64,000 bases of DNA from a virus: positions 1 to 64,000 of the IMG/VR virus record IMGVR_UViG_3300034121_000940, one strand, 5' to 3'. Under the pieces are notes generated by a model, which saw nothing but the letters and a program-made list of their open reading frames with translations, did no database searches and was not told where the DNA came from. Positions 29,166-37,928 of the stretch are shown here, piece by piece. Each line of letters starts with the position of its first letter. Positions within the stretch are counted from its first letter, which is position 1. Both the position numbers and the translations under genes were made by a program.

Positions 29166-29743
29166 AATTCAAATTCATTATATGTTTTTAGAGCCTTCTG
29201 AGTTTTTATTGCTTCTTTTCCTGCATAGTATAATTGTTGGTATACCTTTTTGATCTTTTTATTATTCTCTACTACTCTATACATGTTCCAGTTTTCTGGA
29301 TATGCTTTAGCAACAAGTCTTTTAAAATCTCTACAGGCAATAAAACTCCAGTACTCTCTATTTTTCATTTTATGTTTTAGTGCATAACTTGTAAAGAATA
29401 TCTTTGCTAACTTCCCGTCTGTAGCAAAATTATTATTTGACACTTCTACACCATATTGTTTGGATTTAGCAAAGTCAACATTTCTTTTCTTACTCTGCTG
29501 ACATGTTCCTACAAAAAGCCATCCAATCTGATCTGGTAGTTGTACACCATCTCTTGTGTCTACTACTAAATTGTAAACAGCTCTATTGAAAGTTTTTGTA
29601 ATATTTTTTAACATGCTGTTTTCATACTTAGCATATCTAGGATATAACTTTTTAAATTGATCAAAGAACTCTTTGTCTAAGAGGTTGAATACTTCAGGTC
29701 TATATCTTGGTGCGGATAAATCAGGTGTCTTAAACTCTCTCAT
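29162..29743 (-). CDS. Conserved crAss-type tail/ring-associated protein (193 aa)
   Basis: This is the first gene after the fibre-region terminator. It is basic, with an N-terminal MREFKTPDLSAPRYRPEV segment, a central IGWLFVGTCQQSKKRNVDFA stretch and a helical C-terminus. I recognise no domain, but its position before two ring-type genes and the 1828-residue tail protein points to a structural tail role. Upstream of its ATG (29743) lie a Bacteroidota-like box (TTG-N20-TATATTTG) and a TACTATATTAT element, so it may head its own transcription unit. Confidence 0.65.
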   Translation of the reverse strand: MREFKTPDLSAPRYRPEVFNLLDKEFFDQFKKLYPRYAKYENSMLKNITKTFNRAVYNLVVDTRDGVQLPDQIGWLFVGTCQQSKKRNVDFAKSKQYGVEVSNNNFATDGKLAKIFFTSYALKHKMKNREYWSFIACRDFKRLVAKAYPENWNMYRVVENNKKIKKVYQQLYYAGKEAIKTQKALKTYNEFEL

Positions 29744-29760
29744 AATAATATAGTAAAAAT
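29744..29760 (-). promoter_or_regulatory. Recurrent TACTATATTAT element before tail genes
   Basis: Read on the minus strand, TTTTTACTATATTATT abuts the ATG at 29743. Related sequences precede genes starting at 19181, 36013, 42646, 51753 and 61210. It could be a phage promoter element or simply AT-rich leader sequence; the recurrence is what supports it. Confidence 0.3.
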
Positions 29761-29772
29761 TAGTTATAATAG

Positions 29773-29803
29773 CAAATATAGGTATAAAACAAAACCCCTA
29801 CAA
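29773..29803 (-). promoter_or_regulatory. Bacteroidota-type promoter candidate for the tail operon
   Basis: The minus strand shows TTG (29803-29801), a 20-base spacer and TATATTTG (29780-29773), which fits the TANNTTTG -7 box and TTG -33 element of Bacteroidota primary sigma promoters. The -33 element falls in the loop of the adjoining terminator. A start near 29767 would give a leader of about 24 bases. The upstream LAGLIDADG gene has the same boxes with the same spacing. Confidence 0.4.
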
Positions 29804-29816
29804 GTGCAGGGGTTTG
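29791..29816 (-). terminator. Rho-independent terminator after the fibre genes
   Basis: On the minus strand AAACCCCT pairs with AGGGGTTT around an 8-base loop, followed by TTTTGTTTT. It lies 49 bases downstream of the triple-FISUMP gene stop and separates fibre genes from tail-barrel genes. The gap from 29744 to 29864 holds only this hairpin and promoter-like sequence. Confidence 0.8.
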
Positions 29817-29864
29817 TCCGTAGTTGTAAGAATAAACCAACAAACTTCAACTAACTAATTATAT

Positions 29865-32273
29865 TTAGTCTTTAATAAGTCTAACAGAAAATCCTGAAGT
29901 ATTCCCACCATCATATAATATAGCTGATTGTGATAGATAATTTAAGTTAAAAATCCAAGTAGAGTTTGAAAGATAAGGATAACTTGTAGAACTCCAAAGA
30001 TTACAATCCGTAAATTTACCAACTGAAACACCATTAAATTGAATTGCTCCACTACCAACTGCAGTAAATCCTGAACTATTTGTTGCATTTGTATTTGGAC
30101 TAGCCCAATGAGTTGTACCTGTTTCTTTTAATTTACCTCCAGCAACTGTACCACCTCCTAAATAATTTATTAAAGTTACAAACTCATCATAAGTTGGTAT
30201 ATGATATCCTGCAGGTGCAATACCTCTTGGATCACTTATAGCATACCCGTTATACAATTTTCCATAACTACAGTTATTTGCAGGATCATTATCATAATAT
30301 TTCCATGCACCTGTAGTTAAACTAGCCCATTCTATTGGATCTTGTACTTGAGGAATTGGATCTCCATTTTGGTATGTAGTTACATCTAAGTTACAACTTG
30401 TCCATGTTTGAGTACCAATAACTATGTCTATACATAAAGCTGGACCTTTTACAAGTCTTACAGAGTGACCCCAATTTTTTGTATAGTAACCTCTGAATAA
30501 AGTAGGATCTGTATAATATACATCATAACTACCGGCCTCATTACTACTAATTTCTGTAGAAGTCCACCAACGAGTAGTATCACCAATACCTTCAAAAGTT
30601 CCTGCATCATTCAAAACACCAGCAGGAAGTGCTGTAAATCCCGAACTGTTAGTAGCATTATTAGGAGATAACCAATGTGTAGTACCTGCCTCTTTCATGG
30701 CAGCACCAGCTACAAGATCACCTCCTAAGTAATCAGATAATGTAGCAACTTCACAATCTGTAGGTATATGATATCCAACAGGTGCTAGTCCTCTAGGATC
30801 ATTTACTGCATACCAGTTGTAAAGTTTACCATACAGTGGTTCTGTAGAAGGATCATTGTTATAGTAACACCACGCACCTGTTGTAAGATTGCTCCATTCA
30901 ATAGGATCAGTTACTTCTGGTATTGAGTCTCCATTACTATAAGTAGTAACAGCCAAGTTACATCCTGTCCATATTTGAGATCCAATTGTAACATCAGAAC
31001 ATGTAACAGGTAAAGGTTCTCCTTTTACAAGTCTAACAGACATTCCTTTGTCTTTACTAATACTAGATGTTGTATAAGCTTGATTTGTTGAATATGCTAA
31101 ATGCATAAATGAACTTGCAGATGCATTGGTTTCTGTAGAACTCCACCAGTAACCATAATACCCAAGATCTTCAAAATTACTACCAGAACGTCTACCACCA
31201 GGTAGTGCTGTAAAAAAACTTGAATTAGTTGGAGAAATTATATTAGCTTTTTGCCAATATAAAGCATTTACATCTGTAGCACAAGTTCTTTCTAATGAAC
31301 CTCTTTCTTTTAATGCTAAACCTGCAGTTGTATTCCCACCTACTGTATCAACTAAAGTTTGCCATTCAGTATGTGTAGGTATATGGTATCCTTCTGGAGC
31401 TAAACCTCTGGGGTCATTCACTGCATACCAGTTGTATAACTTACCAAATGCAGGTTCTGTATCTGGATTATTGTCATAATAACACCATGCTCCAGTAGTC
31501 AATGCAGCCCATTCAACAGGATCTTCAACATGAGGAATTGGATCACCGTTTCTATATGTTGTTACACTTAAATTACATTGAGTCCAAGTTTGATCACCAA
31601 TAACAATATCTCCTGAACATTTTGGTGGATTTACAAATGGTGTAAAAGGATGACCTGCCAAAGCAGACATAACTTTTTTAAGTTGTTGTAACATGTCACC
31701 CAATGCTGCTCTATGTTCTAAATAATGATTATAATCAGGTTCTTGATAATCTGTATAATCTACTGTATATGTAACCGTATTATCAGGTGCTAAAGGATAA
31801 CCCATTAAATTTACTGTATATGTATGAATACCTGTAAGCTTTTCTGGTGAACCATTTGTTATAAATGAATTTTGAATTTGCTGTTTTTTTATTTGAAAGG
31901 CAATTCTTTTTGCCATGAACCCATCATTTTCATTATAGAATAAATCACATATAGCATTATAATTACTAAGTGGATTGCATTTTTCATTATATAAACCTTC
32001 AGGTATTATAAAAACACCATTCTTATAATAAGAAGGTTCACGATAAAATGCTACAGATGCTAAAAAATGTTCATTTACTGCTTTTAACCATGCATCATGA
32101 GTTGCTCTAGATATCGTAAATATATCACTGTCATATCCCATAAATGGTGCTGTTGTATTTTCTGTACAAGTATTACCAACAGCACCAAGTAAATTACAAT
32201 AATCATCCATATCAAAATTACATACTCTTGATATTTGATTATTCCAAATTTCAAAATTTCTTATAAACCCCAT
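29865..32273 (-). CDS. Receptor-binding protein with three FISUMP domains (802 aa)
   Basis: The N-terminal 210 residues are unique and probably attach the protein to the tail. Three FISUMP (Fib_succ_major paralogous) domains begin at C219, C425 and C614. Each has VIGxQxWTxCNL, then GAWCYYDN or a variant, GKLYNWYAVNDPRG, G.H.PT, WWSSTE-type and SVRLVKG-type ends. The third copy departs in places (GYAISDPRG). FISUMP domains belong to Bacteroidota/Fibrobacter surface proteins and resemble the C-type-lectin-like fold, so binding of a host surface glycan or protein is likely. The gene closes the fibre block and is followed by a terminator. Binding function is inferred from domain family and position. 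Confidence 0.8.
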   Translation of the reverse strand: MGFIRNFEIWNNQISRVCNFDMDDYCNLLGAVGNTCTENTTAPFMGYDSDIFTISRATHDAWLKAVNEHFLASVAFYREPSYYKNGVFIIPEGLYNEKCNPLSNYNAICDLFYNENDGFMAKRIAFQIKKQQIQNSFITNGSPEKLTGIHTYTVNLMGYPLAPDNTVTYTVDYTDYQEPDYNHYLEHRAALGDMLQQLKKVMSALAGHPFTPFVNPPKCSGDIVIGDQTWTQCNLSVTTYRNGDPIPHVEDPVEWAALTTGAWCYYDNNPDTEPAFGKLYNWYAVNDPRGLAPEGYHIPTHTEWQTLVDTVGGNTTAGLALKERGSLERTCATDVNALYWQKANIISPTNSSFFTALPGGRRSGSNFEDLGYYGYWWSSTETNASASSFMHLAYSTNQAYTTSSISKDKGMSVRLVKGEPLPVTCSDVTIGSQIWTGCNLAVTTYSNGDSIPEVTDPIEWSNLTTGAWCYYNNDPSTEPLYGKLYNWYAVNDPRGLAPVGYHIPTDCEVATLSDYLGGDLVAGAAMKEAGTTHWLSPNNATNSSGFTALPAGVLNDAGTFEGIGDTTRWWTSTEISSNEAGSYDVYYTDPTLFRGYYTKNWGHSVRLVKGPALCIDIVIGTQTWTSCNLDVTTYQNGDPIPQVQDPIEWASLTTGAWKYYDNDPANNCSYGKLYNGYAISDPRGIAPAGYHIPTYDEFVTLINYLGGGTVAGGKLKETGTTHWASPNTNATNSSGFTAVGSGAIQFNGVSVGKFTDCNLWSSTSYPYLSNSTWIFNLNYLSQSAILYDGGNTSGFSVRLIKD
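29868..31619 (-). repeat. Tandem triplication of a FISUMP domain
   Basis: Three diverged copies of roughly 190-205 residues begin at bases 31619, 31001 and 30434. At DNA level the best-conserved tract encodes the GKLYNWYAVNDPRG core and recurs near 31430, 30810 and 30235. Divergence is too high for a recent duplication. Confidence 0.8.
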
Positions 32274-32275
32274 CT

Positions 32276-33625
32276 TTAAACTGTATATTTTAATTCATAC
32301 TTATATCTGTGAAACAGTGCATAATCATTAGCCCAAACAAAAGGTACAGTAGCTAATACAAGCTCATTAAATGCTTTTAACCAAGCCTGTGTTCTATCTT
32401 TGTTAGGAGTATTTATTTCATCAATTACATCAGCTAAAACACTACTCCAACTATTTGTAGTTGGATCCCATGCATGACTAGTAAGGTAAGTTGGATCAAG
32501 TGGATCAATACCCCATTTTATAAGTTGACCCGGTTGTCCTGTTGGTGGTATTTCTCCAAATTGTACTGCATCTAACCAAACAAATTTTACACCTGTATTA
32601 AGATTTATCATTGGAAATATTTCAGCTAATGTTTTATTATTTAAAGTAGGCCATTTTATTTCAGACCAAACTCTAAATGAACATTCAGGACAACCACTTA
32701 AATAATTATAATTTTCTAAACCTCCTTTATATAATATTAACTGATCTGCAATATTACCAGGATCCCATTGTGTAAAGTTTAATGAAGTATTTAAATATTC
32801 TGTACCATATTGCTCATTAATTAAATTTTCATTTAAAGATTTAAAGTATTCATCTCTATTTCTTCTATAGGATGTTGAAGCAACTGAGTAAGATTCAAAA
32901 CATTCTACACAACATATATTTTTTAGTTCTGTACATGTTGGCATATATCGTGGATCATTCATAAAATCCATAGGTATGACTGCAAATTGTGTATCACCAT
33001 AAAGAGTATTAACCAATCTACCCCCTAAATAAGGTTGTGTTTCTTGAGGTGGATCAATTATCATTGAATAGCAATCTGATGTATATACAAAGTGAACTGT
33101 TTCTTTACAACCTTTACTATCTGTAACAGTAAGTTTAATATTACTTACTTTAATGTTTTTATCAATGTCTCCTGTTCTAATAGAATTTGCTGCAATACAA
33201 GTTAAATTTAAAGTAGGTAATGTTGTAGAACCAGAAATAAAATGACCAACAAATTCTCCTTGAGCAATCTCCCATTGATATGTATACGGTCCTTCACCAT
33301 TTGTAATTTCTGAAGTTAATGAAGGTAAATTGTTTTCATCAGTGTTTGCAATAATATTTACAGTTAATTGACAATGTCTACATATTACATCAAGTATATT
33401 TTGTAAAGCATTTTCTAAATTTTCAAAATTATTAACTACACTGAAAGTAGTACCACAATATATAATATCTCCAGCTGTATATTGTATACATGTTGCATCA
33501 AGTATTTCAGAACAGTTATATGATTCTGTACATACTGTAGGATCAGAACATATTGTGTATGATTTTGGTGTATAGTTTAAAATTACTTTCTTATTACTAC
33601 CACCACAATTTTTACAAACAGCCAT
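32276..33625 (-). CDS. Fibre-region protein: Cys knuckle, adaptor helix and Ig/PKD-like domain (449 aa)
   Basis: The N-terminus has CKNCGGSNKK, then a CIQYTAGDIIYCG segment and a helix ending in LENALQNILDVIC. A beta-sandwich-like domain follows (about 90-190) with EGPYTYQWEIAQGEFVGH and KLTVTDSKGC, a PKD/Ig-like pattern. This layout closely matches the upstream 178-residue protein, which stops after the domain. The C-terminal 250 residues are specific to this gene and end in an aromatic-rich helix (AWLKAFNELVLATVPFVWAN) resembling AWLKAVNEHFLASVAFY in the next gene. A tail fibre or receptor-binding subunit is likely. The gene is packed 2-3 bases from its neighbours. Confidence 0.7.
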   Translation of the reverse strand: MAVCKNCGGSNKKVILNYTPKSYTICSDPTVCTESYNCSEILDATCIQYTAGDIIYCGTTFSVVNNFENLENALQNILDVICRHCQLTVNIIANTDENNLPSLTSEITNGEGPYTYQWEIAQGEFVGHFISGSTTLPTLNLTCIAANSIRTGDIDKNIKVSNIKLTVTDSKGCKETVHFVYTSDCYSMIIDPPQETQPYLGGRLVNTLYGDTQFAVIPMDFMNDPRYMPTCTELKNICCVECFESYSVASTSYRRNRDEYFKSLNENLINEQYGTEYLNTSLNFTQWDPGNIADQLILYKGGLENYNYLSGCPECSFRVWSEIKWPTLNNKTLAEIFPMINLNTGVKFVWLDAVQFGEIPPTGQPGQLIKWGIDPLDPTYLTSHAWDPTTNSWSSVLADVIDEINTPNKDRTQAWLKAFNELVLATVPFVWANDYALFHRYKYELKYTV

Positions 33626-33627
33626 AG

Positions 33628-34164
33628 TTATACTAAATTAGTAAGTGTATAAAATATTGTTTTTTTAGAACCATTTGCATCAGTAACATCCAATCTTATA
33701 TGAGACATATATACAGCCCCTGTAGCACCACTTATACCACCTACTTGTAAAGAATTACCAGATATAGGTGAAAGATATAAATTTGCTGAAGTATACTCAT
33801 TATTTTGCACTTCATGTCCCACAAACAAACCTTGAGCTATTGACCATAAGTATTGATAAGGACCTTGTCCACCTGTAACTATTGCACTTAATGTATACTC
33901 ATTATTATCAATTGTAATATTTAAAGCATCATTATTTACAGAACAAGCTTTAGTAACTAAATTTTGTAATGCTTGTTCTATAGATGTATTATTAGCAATA
34001 ATAGTCTGTGTACCACATTTTAAATCGTTACCTGTGTATGTAACACATGCTGAATCAAAACTTCCATCCTCACATTTTTGTGGTTCTGGGCATCCTGTTG
34101 GATCTAAGCAAGGCGCAACAGGAATTGCATTATCACATCCACATTTTTTACATTTCTTTTCCAT
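33628..34164 (-). CDS. Short fibre-region protein with Cys knuckle and Ig/PKD-like domain (178 aa)
   Basis: It starts with MEKKCKKCGCDN, a possible zinc or disulfide knuckle. A CVTYTGNDLKCGTQ segment and adaptor-type helix (IEQALQNLVTKAC) follow, then one beta domain with QGPYQYLWSIAQGLFVGHEV and IRLDVTDANGSKKT. It is paralogous to the first 190 residues of the next gene, suggesting duplication within the fibre block. The role is probably structural: a small tail decoration or an adaptor between fibres. No catalytic motif is seen. Confidence 0.7.
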   Translation of the reverse strand: MEKKCKKCGCDNAIPVAPCLDPTGCPEPQKCEDGSFDSACVTYTGNDLKCGTQTIIANNTSIEQALQNLVTKACSVNNDALNITIDNNEYTLSAIVTGGQGPYQYLWSIAQGLFVGHEVQNNEYTSANLYLSPISGNSLQVGGISGATGAVYMSHIRLDVTDANGSKKTIFYTLTNLV

Positions 34165-34168
34165 AATC

Positions 34169-36013
34169 TTATCTTAGTCTAGTTATTGCAAATCTGATAC
34201 TATCTCCTGATTGATAAACAGTACCATTATAGTTACGGTCTGAAAAATTAAATATACCTAGTCTAACAACTGTACTACTACTAACTGAAATTGTAGCAGT
34301 AGCTGATAATGATACCGTAGTATGAACACCAGGGATAGTTAAAGGTGTGCTACCAGCAGCTAATGTCATAGGGCCTTGTAAAGATTGAGAATTTCCTGTA
34401 AATACATCATTACTGTTTGATAGAATACCTAAATGAAAAGAACCTATACCAGATGTTTGCCAAATAGGAGGTGTAGCATTAGCTGATTTAAGTTGTAAAG
34501 TACCTGTTATTTGATAAGTTCCTGGTTTAGTAATTAATACTTCACCATCAACATTATCAAATGTACCAAAAGGTAAAGTTGTTACAGTAGTAACATAAGC
34601 TCCAGCTGATGTAGTATTATTTGTAGCCACATTGTTAAGACTGACAAAATTATATTTATTAATAATCCTCATAGCTGAACCAACCATGACACCAGGACCT
34701 GGTGTTTGTATTGGTAAATTACCACATTCAGGTTGACTTGTACTATTAATAGCAACAATTGCTACAAAAGTATCAAGACCATAAAGTGTTTCAACAGTGT
34801 AAGTTGTATCACCTGCACCTGGACCAGCTGTAGAAGTTACATTAGTAATATTATTTGTATTAGTAGATTTAGTAACAATTGCTTCTTTACCTGTAACAGT
34901 ATAAATTGTATTATTAGGATTTGATGTATTTTCAGCTACAGTGATATTATCACCAGCTACAACAGTAGTATTTTTTGATGTTGCATTTACAGTATATGCT
35001 GTATTTCCAGCAACTTCATTTGATGTTACAGTAACATTAGTACCTGCAACAACTGATGATCCTTTTGCAGATACTGCAAATTGTAATTCAGGTCCGCATG
35101 CACTAACATTAGTAGTTGGAGTAACTGTTACATTAGTGTTACCTGCTACAACTTTATATGTTTTATAAGCATCTCTTAAATCTTTTACTGTTAACCACAA
35201 GTCTGTAAAACTTTGACTTAAATTATCAGGAGTAGGAAACCAATCTGTTGCAAACTTTTGTTCTAATGTTTGGGAACAATTTGATAAAGCTACTTCAGAA
35301 CCAACTATTGGTTGAGATAAATAGGCTTGTGTTATTTCTGAAGGTTGTCCTGTGGAAGAGAGTAATGCGCAGTATCCGTGAACATCATCATTTACAAGTG
35401 CTTCAAGTATTACATCTAATTGATATGAAATATTTTGTTCAACACTGCTATCAGCCAATGTACAATCTGGTGCAAATGACGGTAATATATAAGGTGGTGT
35501 AGGAGGAACGGATTCCAATATAAATACTCTTGTAGTTAAATTAGTAATTGAATTATTAATTGTAACAATATCTGTTAATATAGAACATATTTTATTACTA
35601 ATTACTTGAATATAATCTAACAACTTCATTGTTGTTTGACCACCTGATTGTAAACATTCAGCAACTGGTACAACACAGTCAGTAGGGCATGTTGTATTAT
35701 CACGTCTTGTTACATTTCTACTTGTTGTACTAGTAGATATATTATTTAATTCACAAATCTTATTAACTAATAATTGTAATAGTTCATTAAGATTTGTTGG
35801 ATCACCTGTTGTAATTTCTAAACAAGATAAATCCAATGTAGAAATATTAACCGCATCTACAATAGTGCATAACTCTGTAGCTAATGCATATATCACATCA
35901 GTAATACTGTCTCCTGTGCATAGTTTTATACACGGGATATTTGGACCTTGCCAAATAACACAGTTACTTGATATTGGACTACAAGAGTTATTATCTAAAT
36001 TAAGTGGTTTCAT
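34169..36013 (-). CDS. Tail fibre protein with shared N-terminal adaptor (614 aa)
   Basis: The N-terminus ([20 protein letters not shown]) is nearly the same as that of the next upstream gene, with the adaptor helix IYALATELCTIV. A second helix motif (LNELLQLLVNKICEL) lies at about 79-93. Residues about 270-410 are Thr/Val/Asn-rich, with tandem repeats of the type VVAGTNVTVTSN, VVAGDNITVAEN and KSTNTNNITNVTS, which suggest a beta-helical stalk. The C-terminal about 170 residues form a beta-sandwich-like head (PGTYQITGTLQLKSA, SSTVVRLGIFNFSDR) resembling a C1q/TNF-type fold. A host-recognition fibre is the likely role. Confidence 0.75.
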   Translation of the reverse strand: MKPLNLDNNSCSPISSNCVIWQGPNIPCIKLCTGDSITDVIYALATELCTIVDAVNISTLDLSCLEITTGDPTNLNELLQLLVNKICELNNISTSTTSRNVTRRDNTTCPTDCVVPVAECLQSGGQTTMKLLDYIQVISNKICSILTDIVTINNSITNLTTRVFILESVPPTPPYILPSFAPDCTLADSSVEQNISYQLDVILEALVNDDVHGYCALLSSTGQPSEITQAYLSQPIVGSEVALSNCSQTLEQKFATDWFPTPDNLSQSFTDLWLTVKDLRDAYKTYKVVAGNTNVTVTPTTNVSACGPELQFAVSAKGSSVVAGTNVTVTSNEVAGNTAYTVNATSKNTTVVAGDNITVAENTSNPNNTIYTVTGKEAIVTKSTNTNNITNVTSTAGPGAGDTTYTVETLYGLDTFVAIVAINSTSQPECGNLPIQTPGPGVMVGSAMRIINKYNFVSLNNVATNNTTSAGAYVTTVTTLPFGTFDNVDGEVLITKPGTYQITGTLQLKSANATPPIWQTSGIGSFHLGILSNSNDVFTGNSQSLQGPMTLAAGSTPLTIPGVHTTVSLSATATISVSSSTVVRLGIFNFSDRNYNGTVYQSGDSIRFAITRLR

Positions 36014-36036
36014 ATATATATAATATAGTAATAATA
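36014..36036 (-). promoter_or_regulatory. Recurrent TACTATATTAT element before a fibre gene
   Basis: The minus strand reads ATTATTACTATATTATATATATATG into the start codon at 36013. It matches the element seen before five other genes in the window. The whole 61-base gap is AT-rich and has no terminator. Confidence 0.3.
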
Positions 36037-36074
36037 TTTTTTAAATGCAATTTATTAATCTAAGCAAAGGTTTA

Positions 36075-37916
36075 TTATTCATATAAACTAGTTACTGATG
36101 AAACTATCATAAAAGTATCAGTAGCAACTCTACCTAAACTATCAACAGCTGTTATTTTAGCTAATGAGATGTATATCACTCCACCACCAACTCTTGATAT
36201 TGTTGTTGAAGCACTTGCATCATATTCATATGATATACTTGGTACAAAAGTGAATGATATAAAATTATGCATTGCAGAGTTTGTAGCCCAATCCCACTCG
36301 TATGTAACAGTCCCAACAGCACCAGTAGTTGTTGCTACTAACTCATCATCATTAAAAGTTTTTGATATGCTAACAGAAAATGGTGGTGGGGGAGTGTAGG
36401 GAGGTGAAGGTGGTGATGCACAATCACCACATTCAATTTGTATACAACCACCATCATCTATAATTTCTAAACTGCTTGATGATATACCTTTTAATGATAA
36501 TACTCCTGTGGTAGGATTCCACTCATTAATTAATGATGCTGACACAGTTCCTGCTTCACTTTGAGAAATGATTGTATTCAAATCTTCAGCAAAACCAGCA
36601 GCTGTTAAATTTAATATTCCTGTAGCAGGATTAACAGATCTATTTAATACACCATAGTAACCATATTGTGATAATATATATTGTGTATTTTTATAAGGAT
36701 TACTACCCGGACCAGTAGTAACAGAAGCAAAGTTTACATAGTTTGTATAATTTGAACCTAAATCTGTTTGCAAACTTGTTAAAGATACATCTTTATTATT
36801 TAATACAGCCCATTGATTTAGTAGAGAATTAGCAGAAGTAGAACTATAATCAAAAGCTGGATATATTACACCTTTAAAAAAAGTTAATAATGATAATTCA
36901 TTTTGTAAAGTTGTAAGATCTGATTGAAAATCTGCTGTTGGTTGTCCTACTAATGTAGGAACTCCATTACTTTGGTGATACCATTCATCAGCTTCATTAA
37001 TAAATGATACAAGTAAAATTGAATCTGATATTGTCCATGCTGACGTTCCCCAATTTGCAGGTGGTGTTGTTGCGGCACCATTAGAATCAATAAAGCTATT
37101 GTTTACAGAACCTATACCTATAAATAGATCATGTAAATTATAATCTTTTATTATTTCAATGTGTCTTACATACCTCTCAGCATATTGATTTGTATCACCA
37201 TATAAACCTGTAGAAAAAATATATAAATTTCCTGAATATGCAGGGTTATCTATTTTATATTGATTATGCCAAGCAGTTATAGATTGTGCTAATATTTCTA
37301 CATTTTGTGTTGCTGTAGTAGATGGTACATCATTCCATCCTGCATAGGGACCTGATGTACCATCTACTACAGCCCAAACATCTGTATTAGATGCTAATGT
37401 ATCTTCACAAGAATTTGTTATATCAACTAATCCTTTTGGTCCAATAGGACCTGGTACTCCCGGAGGTCCTGGGATTCCAGGATTACCTTTAACACCTTGT
37501 GGTCCTTGAGGTCCTATCGGACCAGTTGGACCAGTTAAACCAGTTGGACCTGGTGCACCTTTTGGACCAACTAAACCTTGAGGACCTTGAGGACCTGTTG
37601 ACCCTGTAATACCTCTTTTACCAGGAATACCTCTTGGACCAGGTGCTTTTGATATAGCACAAATTTTATCAATTAATGTTTGTATTAAATCATGTGTTGT
37701 TTGTGGTTGTTTACTTAATGATAAACATGTAGTATCATATGATGTAGCATTTAATGAATCAAGCAAACTACATAGTTCATTTGCTAAAGCTGCTACTGCA
37801 TCTGATACACTATCACCTTTACATAATTTAATACATGGCATATCAGGTCCTTCCCAAACAACACAGTTTGAAGATACCGGTGAACAATTTTGATTATCTA
37901 AATTTAATGGTTTCAT
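36075..37916 (-). CDS. Collagen-like tail fibre with vWA-like and PKD-like regions (613 aa)
   Basis: The first 90 residues form the shared adaptor ([20 protein letters not shown], then [12 protein letters not shown] and [14 protein letters not shown]). Residues 93-164 are 24 uninterrupted Gly-X-Y triplets, so this part should form a collagen-like trimeric stalk. Residues about 172-400 contain alternating strands and helices ([41 protein letters not shown]), which recall a vWA/Rossmann-like fold without a clear MIDAS. A Pro-rich linker follows near 500, then a PKD/Ig-like C-terminal domain ([28 protein letters not shown]). This modular layout is typical of a host-binding fibre. Confidence 0.8.
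   Translation of the reverse strand: MKPLNLDNQNCSPVSSNCVVWEGPDMPCIKLCKGDSVSDAVAALANELCSLLDSLNATSYDTTCLSLSKQPQTTHDLIQTLIDKICAISKAPGPRGIPGKRGITGSTGPQGPQGLVGPKGAPGPTGLTGPTGPIGPQGPQGVKGNPGIPGPPGVPGPIGPKGLVDITNSCEDTLASNTDVWAVVDGTSGPYAGWNDVPSTTATQNVEILAQSITAWHNQYKIDNPAYSGNLYIFSTGLYGDTNQYAERYVRHIEIIKDYNLHDLFIGIGSVNNSFIDSNGAATTPPANWGTSAWTISDSILLVSFINEADEWYHQSNGVPTLVGQPTADFQSDLTTLQNELSLLTFFKGVIYPAFDYSSTSANSLLNQWAVLNNKDVSLTSLQTDLGSNYTNYVNFASVTTGPGSNPYKNTQYILSQYGYYGVLNRSVNPATGILNLTAAGFAEDLNTIISQSEAGTVSASLINEWNPTTGVLSLKGISSSSLEIIDDGGCIQIECGDCASPPSPPYTPPPPFSVSISKTFNDDELVATTTGAVGTVTYEWDWATNSAMHNFISFTFVPSISYEYDASASTTISRVGGGVIYISLAKITAVDSLGRVATDTFMIVSSVTSLYE
37425..37640 (-). repeat. Collagen-like Gly-X-Y repeat, 24 triplets
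   Basis: Residues 93-164 of the 613-residue fibre are Gly-X-Y without interruption, rich in Pro at X or Y. The DNA shows the matching GGNCCN-like periodicity and is more GC-rich than its surroundings. Confidence 0.9.
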
Positions 37917-37928
37917 AAAAAAATTTAT

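Noticed and set aside
29868-31619. Repeated tracts as a CRISPR array or a diversity-generating retroelement variable region
   Set aside because: The repeats are protein domains of about 600 bases, not short spaced repeats. No reverse transcriptase or template repeat is visible in the window.
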